This document shows positions 1 to 5,845 of a DNA stretch of 7,347 nucleotides, piece by piece. The stretch comes from Burkholderiaceae bacterium (lineage in GTDB: Bacteria; Pseudomonadota; Gammaproteobacteria; Burkholderiales; Burkholderiaceae): the NCBI GenBank assembly GCA_030151165.1, contig JASLEM010000528.1, forward strand, positions 1-7,347, written 5' to 3'. The notes beneath the pieces are model-generated. The model ran no database searches. It was not told the DNA's origin and saw only the letters and a program-made list of their open reading frames with translations. Positions within the stretch are counted from its first letter, which is position 1; the number at the start of each line of letters is the position of its first letter. A program made the position numbers and the translations under genes.

Positions 1-105
1 CTCGTGGAGGGTGTACAACGGGCTCGTCCCGATGTCGCCGTAGACGACCCCCAATGCCCCCAGCGTCATGGCCGCGAGGCCCGCGCTGTCTTTCTTGCTG
101 CTCAT
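1..105 (-). CDS. kup: Kup-type potassium transporter, N-terminal fragment (cut by window edge)
   Basis: Reading the minus strand from the ATG at 105-103 gives 35 codons that stay open to the window edge. The peptide starts MSSKKDSAG and contains LGALGVVYGDIGTSPLYTL, the signature of the first membrane helix of the Kup/HAK/KT family of proton-coupled K+ uptake proteins; E. coli Kup carries the nearly identical stretch GVVYGDIGTSPLYTL. The rest of the protein (about 620 residues in this family) lies outside the window, so intactness cannot be judged. A Shine-Dalgarno-like AGGA (plus-strand 112-115) lies six bases upstream of the ATG and supports this start; Met13 is a weaker alternative. The gene follows the unrecognised HTH-membrane gene on the same strand after a 101-base gap. 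Family assignment is firm; the substrate K+ is inferred from the family. Confidence 0.92.
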   Translation of the reverse strand, partial: MSSKKDSAGLAAMTLGALGVVYGDIGTSPLYTLHE

Positions 106-206
106 GAATGGTCCTGTTGGTCCAGCCGGCATTTTGACCCATGGGCCGTGACAGCCGTTGCCCTGACGCGCGAATGCCGCGATTTCGCGTCGGTTCGGCG
201 CGCGGC

Positions 207-1091
207 TCACTTCGGATCGTCGGGAATCAGCTCGAAACGATCCTGGAGAAAGCCGAACCAGGAGGTCGAGCCGTGCAGGACGATCGTCTCGCCGACCCGG
301 GCCCGCGAGAACGTGTCGACATCGGTGCACCAGTCGAACGCTCCCACCCGCGCGTCGAACACCGGCGTCGACAGGCAATGGGACGTGTTCTTCCCGTAGC
401 GGACGACCTTGCCGGAGACCTGCGTTCGCCACTCGACGGGCGTGCCGAACAGCCGGTGGGGGATCGCCGGCAGGGCGAGCGCCATCAACACCGTCGCCAG
501 GATGCTGGGCACCAGGACGAACAGCCCCAGGGCGACACGCTCCTGTAGCGACTGGCCGCCGCCTTCGTCCTCGATGATCCGGCTCACCCGGCGCCACAGC
601 CAGGCGAACACCGCCAGGCCGAGGATGATCCAGACCGGGAGGCAGGCCGACTCGGCCTGGCGGCTCGGGCGGACATGCCCGACCAGGAACAGCAGCCCCA
701 GCGGGATGAAGACGCTCGCGAAGAGCAGGATGATCAGTTCCGGCGAATCCCGCCGACGTTCCCGCGCCGGCGCGTGCGGCACCGCGGCGGCACCGGCGGA
801 CGACGGCAGCGGCGACGGCGGGCGTCGCGACGCCAGGGGCGGCCCGTCGGCGGCGTGATCCTTCAGCCAGCGGAAGACCAGGTCGGCGGACAGCCCGAAC
901 TCGCGCGCGACGGCGTCGAGGTCGTCTCTTTCGGCGACGCGGCGCAGCACGCGCTCGCGGAATTCAGCGGGATGGTCGTCGAGCAAGGCGGTCTTCGGAG
1001 TGGTCGGACTGCGCGAGTATCGACGCGCACGTCGGCGCGCCTTCCTCGCAGCGCCCCACCCGCGCGGAAAAATGGAAGAACCCTCCGGCAA
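207..1091 (-). CDS. Unrecognised protein: N-terminal transposase-like HTH, three membrane segments, C-terminal domain
   Basis: I do not recognise this 294-residue protein as a named family. Residues about 43-80 (EFRERVLRRVAERDD through FGLSADLVFRWLKDH) resemble the helix-turn-helix of IS3/IS66-type transposase OrfA proteins. A Pro/Ala/Arg-rich linker (about 81-116) follows, then hydrophobic segments at about 118-140, 152-168 and 187-210. The last 85 residues look like a small beta-rich domain with Cys239 and Cys255, which could form a disulfide if exported; the topology is inferred. The frame has no ATG before the membrane region. The start given is a TTG with GGCGAG (plus 1096-1101) four bases upstream; TTG at 986 or GTG at 950 would give 259 or 247 residues and still keep all or most of the HTH. 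The gene is divergent from corA and lies upstream of kup on the same strand. No other transposase domains or inverted repeats are visible, so the HTH looks like part of a host protein. That it is coding is fairly sure; its function is unknown. Confidence 0.7.
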   Translation of the reverse strand: MPEGSSIFPRGWGAARKARRRARRYSRSPTTPKTALLDDHPAEFRERVLRRVAERDDLDAVAREFGLSADLVFRWLKDHAADGPPLASRRPPSPLPSSAGAAAVPHAPARERRRDSPELIILLFASVFIPLGLLFLVGHVRPSRQAESACLPVWIILGLAVFAWLWRRVSRIIEDEGGGQSLQERVALGLFVLVPSILATVLMALALPAIPHRLFGTPVEWRTQVSGKVVRYGKNTSHCLSTPVFDARVGAFDWCTDVDTFSRARVGETIVLHGSTSWFGFLQDRFELIPDDPK

Positions 1092-1147
1092 AGTTCTCGC
1101 CGACCGCCGTTACAGTGCCAGCTTCCGCCCCGACCCGACCCCTTCCC

Positions 1148-2116
1148 ATGCTGATCAACTGCGTCGCCTACGAGAACGGCAGCAAGCTGGCCGACATCTC
1201 CGTCGAGGAGATCAGCGACTACGTCGTGCGCCCGGGCTGCTTCGTCTGGGTCGCCCTGAAGGACGCGACGGACGACGAGCTCACGAAGATGCAGGAGGAG
1301 TTCAGCCTGCACGAACTCGCGATCGAGGATGCGCGCCACGGCCACCAGCGGCCCAAGGTCGAGGAGTACGGCGACACGCTGTTCGCGGTGCTGCAGACGC
1401 TCGAGCTGACCGACGACTGCGAGCTGGAGGTCGGCGAGCTGAGCGTGTTCGTCGGCCTGAACTTCGTGCTGTCGGTGCGCAACCGCAGCGCGCAGAACCT
1501 GCTGCAGGTGCGCCAGCGCGCCGAGCGCGAGCCGCACCTGCTGCAGCACGGGCCGGCCTTCGTGCTGTACGCGCTGATGGACGCGGTGGTCGACCGCTAC
1601 TTCCCGATCATCGACAAGCTGGAGACCGAGCTCGAGGCGATCGAGGACAAGATCTTCGAGCCCGGCACCTCGGGCACGAACATCGAGCGGCTCTACGCGC
1701 TCAAGCGCACCATCGGCGCCGCGCGCCATGCCGTGACGCCGCTGATCGACGCCGTGCACAAGCTGTTCAGCGGCCGCGTGCCGGCGGTCTGCGACAACAA
1801 CCGCGAATACTTCCGCGACGTGTTCGACCACCTGCTGCGCATCAACGCGTCGCTCGACACGCTGCGCGACACGATCACCACCGCGATCCAGGTGAACCTC
1901 GCGATGGTCGCGATCGAGGAATCGGTCGTGAATAAGCGCCTCGCGGCCTGGGCCGGGATCTTCGCCGTCATCAGCGCGTTCGCCGGCATCTGGGGCATGA
2001 ATTTCAAGTTCATGCCCGAGCTCGAGTGGCACTACGGCTACCCGATCGCGCTCGGCGTGATCACGGTGGTGTGCGTGATCCTGTATCGGCAGTTCAAGAA
2101 GTCGGGCTGGCTGTGA
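1148..2116 (+). CDS. corA: CorA-family Mg2+/Co2+ channel
   Basis: The 322-residue product matches CorA, the homopentameric inner-membrane channel for Mg2+ (and Co2+/Ni2+) influx. Residues 1-260 form the cytoplasmic funnel: an alpha/beta part containing ELAIEDARHGHQRPKVEEYG (about 57-75), then long helices feeding the pore helix. The selectivity motif GMN is at 283-285 (IWGMNFKFMPEL), at the end of the first membrane segment (about 266-283). The second membrane segment is about 298-314, and the tail is short and basic (QFKKSGWL), as expected. I chose the ATG at 1148 because MLINCVAY is the usual betaproteobacterial CorA start; a GTG at 1115 would add 11 Pro-rich residues with no family support. 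No clear Shine-Dalgarno sequence precedes the ATG. The gene is divergent from the HTH-membrane gene and convergent with the diguanylate cyclase, so it is probably monocistronic. A weak -10-like TACAGT lies at 1111-1116, without a good -35. Confidence 0.95.
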   Translation: MLINCVAYENGSKLADISVEEISDYVVRPGCFVWVALKDATDDELTKMQEEFSLHELAIEDARHGHQRPKVEEYGDTLFAVLQTLELTDDCELEVGELSVFVGLNFVLSVRNRSAQNLLQVRQRAEREPHLLQHGPAFVLYALMDAVVDRYFPIIDKLETELEAIEDKIFEPGTSGTNIERLYALKRTIGAARHAVTPLIDAVHKLFSGRVPAVCDNNREYFRDVFDHLLRINASLDTLRDTITTAIQVNLAMVAIEESVVNKRLAAWAGIFAVISAFAGIWGMNFKFMPELEWHYGYPIALGVITVVCVILYRQFKKSGWL

Positions 2117-2127
2117 GCGCCGGTCCG

Positions 2128-2143
2128 GCCTGATCGATCAGGC
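2128..2143. terminator. Perfect 16-bp palindrome at convergent gene ends, possible bidirectional terminator
   Basis: GCCTGATCGATCAGGC is a perfect inverted repeat. As RNA it can form a six-pair stem with a four-base loop, and CC at 2125-2126 can pair with GG at 2145-2146 beyond one mismatch. It starts 11 bases after the corA stop and includes the stop codon of the opposing diguanylate cyclase gene (2138-2140). The position suits a shared terminator, but neither strand shows a U-tract, so intrinsic termination is only inferred. Confidence 0.4.
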
Positions 2144-3475
2144 GGGCAGCGACTCGGCCACGGGCGCCGGCTCGCGCTCCAGTTCCAGCTCGACGCGGTC
2201 GCGGCCGTTCTGCTTCGCTCGGTACATCGCCTCGTCGGCGCGCTTCACGCCTTCGTTGAGGTCTTCGCCGCGGTGCCATTCCGCGACGCCGAAGCTGCAC
2301 GTCACGCGCAGGCCGTCGGGCCAGTGGCCGTTGGCGATGCGCTCGCGCACGCGCTCCGCGATGGCCGCGCCCTCGGTGCCGGGCGTGTTGCGGAACACGA
2401 GCAGGAACTCCTCGCCGCCCCAGCGCGCGAACAGGTCGTCGCGCTGGACGGCGGAGCGCACGAGCTCGGCGAGGCCGCGGATGACCTGGTCGCCGACGTC
2501 GTGGCCGTGCTCGTCGTTGACGCGCCGGAAGTGGTCGATGTCGATGAACACGAGCGTCAGCGGGAAGATCGCGTCGCCGCCCATGCGCACCAGGCGCATC
2601 AGCTCGTCGGCCAGGCCCTTGCGGTTGAGCGCGCCGGTGAGCGGGTCGGTGCGCGCGATCTCGGCGAGGCTGCGCGTCTCGAGCCGCAGCGACTCGTTGA
2701 GGCGCTGCAGCGAGGTCTGGCTCGCGACGCTCAGGCGCAGCTGGTTGCGCGTGAGCAGGCTGTCGAGCACGAGGTAGCCGAGGATCGAGACCATCCACGC
2801 GGCGATCACGCCGAGGCGGAAGGTCGACGCCGGGATCAGCTTGCCGACGAACTCGACGCGGTCGACGCGGATCTTGTGCAGGCCGGGCTGCACCGACGGG
2901 CCGGTCGAGAACGACATCATCGTCGCGTTGCGGAAGTCCGGCGCCTCGAGGTCGAGCGTCATCGGATGCTCGTCGATCCACGCACTGGCCACGGTGAAGC
3001 GGCCGAGCGGCACGTCGTAGCCGGACGCGTAGGCCGACGGTTCGTAGACGAGCTGGTTGACCTTCTGCGACGCGGTGTCGCCGAGCTTCGAGTAGCCCGG
3101 GTTGAAGTTGCGCACGTCGATGCGCACGCGCTGCTGCGCCTCGGGGCCGCTGGCGGTGACCCACAGGCGGACGCTGTCGTAGCGGCTCAGGTCGAGGCCG
3201 CCGGGTTCGGGCCGGAAGCCGATGCGCATCTCGCAGAACGGCGACGCCGCGCCCGCGGCGATGTTGCACGCCAGCTCGAGCGCGCCGCGGTCGCGCGTGA
3301 CCGTGGCCGCGCTGTTGCCGCCGTCCGAGGAGCGATCGTCCACCGCGCCCAGCAGGTACGGCGAGCGCGCGTCGACGACGAGCGACGTGTCCATGCCGAA
3401 CTCGTTCCACAGCAGCGCCACGACGGTGGCGGCCATGAGGACGATCAGCAATCGACGGAGAACGCGAGCGTGCAT
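2138..3475 (-). CDS. Membrane-anchored GGDEF diguanylate cyclase with periplasmic sensor domain
   Basis: The 445-residue protein probably makes c-di-GMP from two GTP. Order: a membrane anchor at about 8-23 (LLIVLMAATVVALLW); a predicted periplasmic domain at about 24-220 with a beta-sandwich-like pattern (LDLSRYDSVRLWV, VRIDVRNFNPGYSK); a second membrane segment at about 222-240; a short helical linker; and a GGDEF domain from about 275. The domain opens with ARTDPLTGALNRKGL, has the metal/substrate motif FIDIDHFRRVND at about 310-321, and carries the signature RWGGEEF, with GGEEF at 353-357, an active variant in many cyclases. The inhibitory RxxD site is not canonical: Gln344-Arg-Asp-Asp stands where Arg-x-x-Asp is expected. 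ATG at 3475 is chosen because the anchor follows directly; no Shine-Dalgarno sequence is evident. The frame happens to stay open far upstream, across the S49 peptidase and Rieske genes, but that extension is not real. A sigma-28-like promoter lies 66-92 bases upstream, suggesting control with flagellar genes. The ligand is unknown. Confidence 0.92.
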   Translation of the reverse strand: MHARVLRRLLIVLMAATVVALLWNEFGMDTSLVVDARSPYLLGAVDDRSSDGGNSAATVTRDRGALELACNIAAGAASPFCEMRIGFRPEPGGLDLSRYDSVRLWVTASGPEAQQRVRIDVRNFNPGYSKLGDTASQKVNQLVYEPSAYASGYDVPLGRFTVASAWIDEHPMTLDLEAPDFRNATMMSFSTGPSVQPGLHKIRVDRVEFVGKLIPASTFRLGVIAAWMVSILGYLVLDSLLTRNQLRLSVASQTSLQRLNESLRLETRSLAEIARTDPLTGALNRKGLADELMRLVRMGGDAIFPLTLVFIDIDHFRRVNDEHGHDVGDQVIRGLAELVRSAVQRDDLFARWGGEEFLLVFRNTPGTEGAAIAERVRERIANGHWPDGLRVTCSFGVAEWHRGEDLNEGVKRADEAMYRAKQNGRDRVELELEREPAPVAESLPA

Positions 3476-3540
3476 GGGAAGCGGTTGACGGGCGGAGCGT
3501 GAAAGGCGGCAGGGCGCTGCACGGGGCAGCGGCCCCACGG

Positions 3541-3567
3541 GAATCGACGGGGACGCGGCAAACTTGA
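3541..3567 (-). promoter_or_regulatory. Sigma-28 (FliA)-like promoter of the diguanylate cyclase gene
   Basis: The minus strand reads TCAAGTTT (plus 3560-3567), then exactly 11 bases, then GTCGATTC (plus 3541-3548). The FliA consensus is TAAAGTTT-N11-GCCGATAA, so the match is seven of eight in the -35 element and five of eight in the -10 element with ideal spacing. Transcription would start near 3534 and give a leader of roughly 60 bases before the ATG at 3475. GC-rich inverted repeats in that leader (for example GGGGC/GCCCC around 3523-3536) may form a small hairpin. Location and orientation fit; the assignment is by pattern only. Confidence 0.6.
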
Positions 3568-3620
3568 GGCCTTGAAGCCCCTCGTTACACCGCTTGCCCG
3601 ACCGTGTCTCGCCCATCGCT

Positions 3621-3636
3621 CGCGGCCGTCGCCGCG
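3621..3636 (-). terminator. GC hairpin just downstream of the S49 peptidase gene
   Basis: CGCGGC at 3621-3626 and GCCGCG at 3631-3636 form a six-pair stem with a four-base loop, starting 7 bases after the peptidase stop codon on the minus strand. It is well placed to end the rluC-to-peptidase transcript, but no U-tract follows. It could equally be a chance structure in GC-rich DNA, or act only as a 3'-end stabiliser. Confidence 0.3.
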
Positions 3637-3642
3637 CGCCGC

Positions 3643-4677
3643 TCAATGCGGCAGCACCGGCGCCTGCAACGCGTGGACCGCGCCCGCGCCGATCGACGCG
3701 CCGAAGCGCTTCGCGAGGCGTTCCGCGACGTTCTCCTGCAGCGTGTAGTCGATCACGTCCTCGGCGTGAACCACATCGCGGGCGACATAGTCGAGACTGC
3801 CGAAATGATCCGCCAGTCCTTGGTTCACGGCGTCCTCGCCGTTCCAGAAAAGACCGGAAAACGTGTCGGAAGTCTCGTGCAGGCGAGCGCCGCGCCCTTC
3901 CTTCACGACCGCGATGAACTGCTTGTGGATCTCGTCGATCATGGCCTGCGCGTAGGCGCGCTGCTTGGGCAGCAGCGGCGAGTACGGATCGAGCATGCCC
4001 TTGTTCGAGCCGGCCGTGATGAGGCGGCGTTCGACGCCCAGCTTGTCCATCGTGCCGGTGAAGCCGAAGCCGTCCATCAGCACGCCGATCGAGCCGACGA
4101 TGCTGGCCTTGTCGACGAAGATCTCGTCCGCGCCGACGGCCATGTAGTACGCACCCGAGGCGCAGACTTCCTCGCAGACGGCATACACCTTCTTGCCCGG
4201 ATGCAAGGCCTTCAGGCGCTTGAGCTCGTCGTAGACGATGCCGGCCTGCACCGGGCTGCCGCCGGGCGAGTTGATGCGCAGCACGACGGCCTTGGCGTCC
4301 TTCTCGTCGAACGCGCTGTGGAGCGCGGAGACGATGTTCTCGGCGCTGGCGTCGCCTTCGGCGGCGATCTCGCCGCGGATCTCGATCAGCGCCGTGTGCG
4401 GGCCGCTCGGCGTGGTGACGTGGCCGCGCTGCGAGACCAGCCCCCAGATGACCGCGACGGCCAGCAGGAACCACGCGAGCCGCACGCCGCGGCGCCAGCG
4501 GCGCTCGGCGCGGCGGTCGCGCATCAGCTCGCCGGAGACCTGCGCCAGCACGAGCTCGAGGCGCGAGAAGTCGGCGTTCAGGTTGACGTTGCCGGGCGCG
4601 GCCGCGGGCGTGGGCGGCGCCATCGGCTCGGGCGTCGGTGCCGGTTGCGAAGGCGGGAAATCGGTGGGTTCGGTCAT
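3643..4677 (-). CDS. sppA: Single-domain S49 (SppA-type) membrane serine peptidase
   Basis: This 344-residue protein is an S49-family signal peptide peptidase of the short, single-domain type, thought to degrade cleaved signal peptides and other membrane-associated peptides. The N-terminus is a Pro/Ala-rich cytoplasmic tail (1-60), then one membrane anchor at about 67-81 (RLAWFLLAVAVIWGLV), placing the catalytic domain on the periplasmic side. Family motifs are ALIEIRGEI (about 96-104), LRINSPGGSPVQAG (about 133-146), and VCASGAYYMA with the probable nucleophile Ser174. KASIVGSIGVL follows, then GSNKGMLDPYSP with the probable general-base Lys226, completing the Ser/Lys dyad. The ATG at 4677 follows the Rieske stop after 90 bases with only a weak ribosome site. 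It is the last gene of the rluC cluster. Both catalytic residues are present and the length is normal for the short form, so it should be active. Confidence 0.93.
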   Translation of the reverse strand: MTEPTDFPPSQPAPTPEPMAPPTPAAAPGNVNLNADFSRLELVLAQVSGELMRDRRAERRWRRGVRLAWFLLAVAVIWGLVSQRGHVTTPSGPHTALIEIRGEIAAEGDASAENIVSALHSAFDEKDAKAVVLRINSPGGSPVQAGIVYDELKRLKALHPGKKVYAVCEEVCASGAYYMAVGADEIFVDKASIVGSIGVLMDGFGFTGTMDKLGVERRLITAGSNKGMLDPYSPLLPKQRAYAQAMIDEIHKQFIAVVKEGRGARLHETSDTFSGLFWNGEDAVNQGLADHFGSLDYVARDVVHAEDVIDYTLQENVAERLAKRFGASIGAGAVHALQAPVLPH

Positions 4678-4767
4678 GGCACTCGGTGGGATGGAACGGC
4701 CGCGCGGGCCGCAGGCGGGATCGGCGATTCGGGAGCGCGGGCGCGCGGGGAAAGCTCGGTGGAGTCC

Positions 4768-5181
4768 TCAGTCGAACACGACGGGGCCGATGTCCGGCGA
4801 AGGATACCAATACACCTGGCCGTCCTGCTCGACGACGTCGATCGCCATCAGGCGTTCGCCGCGGCACGGGCCGCCGACGCAGTAGCCGCTGGTCGGCTCG
4901 TAGATCGCGCCGTGCATCGAGCACAGGATGAAGCGGCGGTCGGCGTCGAGGAACTCGCCTGGCTGCCAGTCCATCTCGGTCGGGACGTGCGCGCAGCGGT
5001 TGAGGTAGCAGACGGCGCGGCCGTCGAAACGCAGCGCGAACGCGCGCGCCGGCTGGCGCCACAGCAGCACGTCGAACACGACGGCCTGGCCGGCTTCGGC
5101 CAGCGCGGCGCTGGCGCACAGCGGGATCGCGTTCTGCGGCTGCAGCGGCGCCGGCGCGGGGGTCAGCACGCCGTCAGGCAT
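4768..5181 (-). CDS. Small Rieske [2Fe-2S] protein
   Basis: The 137-residue protein is a stand-alone Rieske domain. The two cluster-binding boxes are Cys63-Ala-His65 (NRCAHVPTEM) and Cys87-Ser-Met-His90 (ILCSMHGAIYEPTSG), supplying the expected two Cys and two His ligands. The 21 residues between the boxes are somewhat more than the 15-17 typical of ferredoxin-type Rieske domains. Two further cysteines, Cys101 and Cys106 (GYCVGGPCRG), follow box 2. No signal peptide, membrane segment or oxygenase catalytic domain is present, so it is probably a soluble cytoplasmic electron carrier or redox/iron sensor; its partner is unknown. The start ATG overlaps the end of the HAD gene by 8 bases, implying translational coupling. 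The fold call is secure; the biological role is not. Confidence 0.9.
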   Translation of the reverse strand: MPDGVLTPAPAPLQPQNAIPLCASAALAEAGQAVVFDVLLWRQPARAFALRFDGRAVCYLNRCAHVPTEMDWQPGEFLDADRRFILCSMHGAIYEPTSGYCVGGPCRGERLMAIDVVEQDGQVYWYPSPDIGPVVFD

Positions 5182-5845
5182 GTTGCTCGAGCCAGGCGGC
5201 GAGCTCGGCGACGGAGTGCGCCACCAGCAGCGGCGAGTGGGTGGCGAACTGCGACGTCGGATGCGCGCCGTAGCTCACGGCGATGCTCGGCGTGCCGGCG
5301 TTGGCGGCGAGTTGCAGGTCGTGCGTGGTGTCGCCGATCATCAGCGTGCGTTCCGGCTCGGTGCCGAACTGTCGCATCAGCTCGTGCAGCATCTGCGGGT
5401 CGGGCTTGGAGCGCGTCTCGTCGGCGGTGCGCGAGCCGTCGAACAGGCCCTTCAGCTCGGACGTCGCCAGCGCCTCGTCGAGGCCCGCGCGGCTCTTGCC
5501 GGTCGCCACCGCGATCCAGTGATGGCGCCGCTTGAGCGCGTGCAGCATCTCGAGCGCGCCGGGGAACAGCGTCAGCGCGTGCTGGCGCGCGAAGTAGTGG
5601 TGGCGGTAGCGCTCGACCATCTGCGGGTAGCGCTCGGGCGCCAGGCCCGGCACCGCGTGCTCCATCGCGGCGCGCAGGCTCAGGCCGATGACCCACGAGG
5701 CGGCCTCGTCGTCGGGCACCGGCGCGCCGATGTCGCGGCACGCGGCCTGGATGCTCTGCACGATCACGGCGGTGGAGTCGTACAGCGTGCCGTCCCAGTC
5801 GAAGGCGATGAGGTCGAAGCGGCGCGGGCGGAGCGAATCGGTCAT
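5174..5845 (-). CDS. HAD-superfamily phosphatase, phosphoglycolate phosphatase-like (subfamily IA)
   Basis: The 223-residue protein carries all four HAD motifs: I, FDWDGTLYDS with nucleophile Asp16 and acid/base Asp18; II, VATGKS with Thr115; III, Lys147 in RSKPDP; IV, IGDTTHD with Asp172 and Asp176 for Mg2+. The helical cap at about 25-90 between motifs I and II marks subfamily IA, as in phosphoglycolate phosphatase Gph and pyrophosphatase PpaX. The likely reaction is hydrolysis of a small phosphate ester such as 2-phosphoglycolate, but the substrate cannot be read from sequence, so no symbol is given. The start ATG shares four bases (ATGA, 5842-5845) with the rluC stop, and the gene end overlaps the Rieske start by 8 bases. 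It is therefore very probably co-translated with both neighbours. Trp17 in place of the more common Phe/Leu of motif I is a known variant. Confidence 0.93.
   Translation of the reverse strand: MTDSLRPRRFDLIAFDWDGTLYDSTAVIVQSIQAACRDIGAPVPDDEAASWVIGLSLRAAMEHAVPGLAPERYPQMVERYRHHYFARQHALTLFPGALEMLHALKRRHHWIAVATGKSRAGLDEALATSELKGLFDGSRTADETRSKPDPQMLHELMRQFGTEPERTLMIGDTTHDLQLAANAGTPSIAVSYGAHPTSQFATHSPLLVAHSVAELAAWLEQHA

Noticed and set aside
4..548. Plus-strand open frames near the left edge
   Set aside because: They overlap the kup N-terminus and the HTH-membrane gene on the other strand, start with weak codons and show no domain pattern.
207..1091. Insertion sequence or transposase remnant
   Set aside because: The helix-turn-helix resembles transposase OrfA, but there are no terminal inverted repeats, target duplication or catalytic DDE domain, and the frame continues into an intact membrane protein.
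863..2032. 389-codon minus-strand open frame opposite corA
   Set aside because: It is antisense to the full CorA sequence, including the GMN motif; the translation is His/Asp/Arg-rich and without motifs.
3476..5119. Upstream extension of the diguanylate cyclase frame giving a 993-residue protein
   Set aside because: The extension runs out of frame through the Rieske and S49 peptidase genes and is Arg/Pro-rich without motifs. The membrane anchor and the promoter-like element place the true start at 3475.
3604..5535. 643-codon plus-strand open frame across the peptidase, Rieske and HAD genes
   Set aside because: It is antisense to three genes with clear catalytic or metal-binding motifs. Its Arg/Ala/Asp/Val-rich translation has no domain pattern and is typical of an antisense frame in GC-rich DNA.
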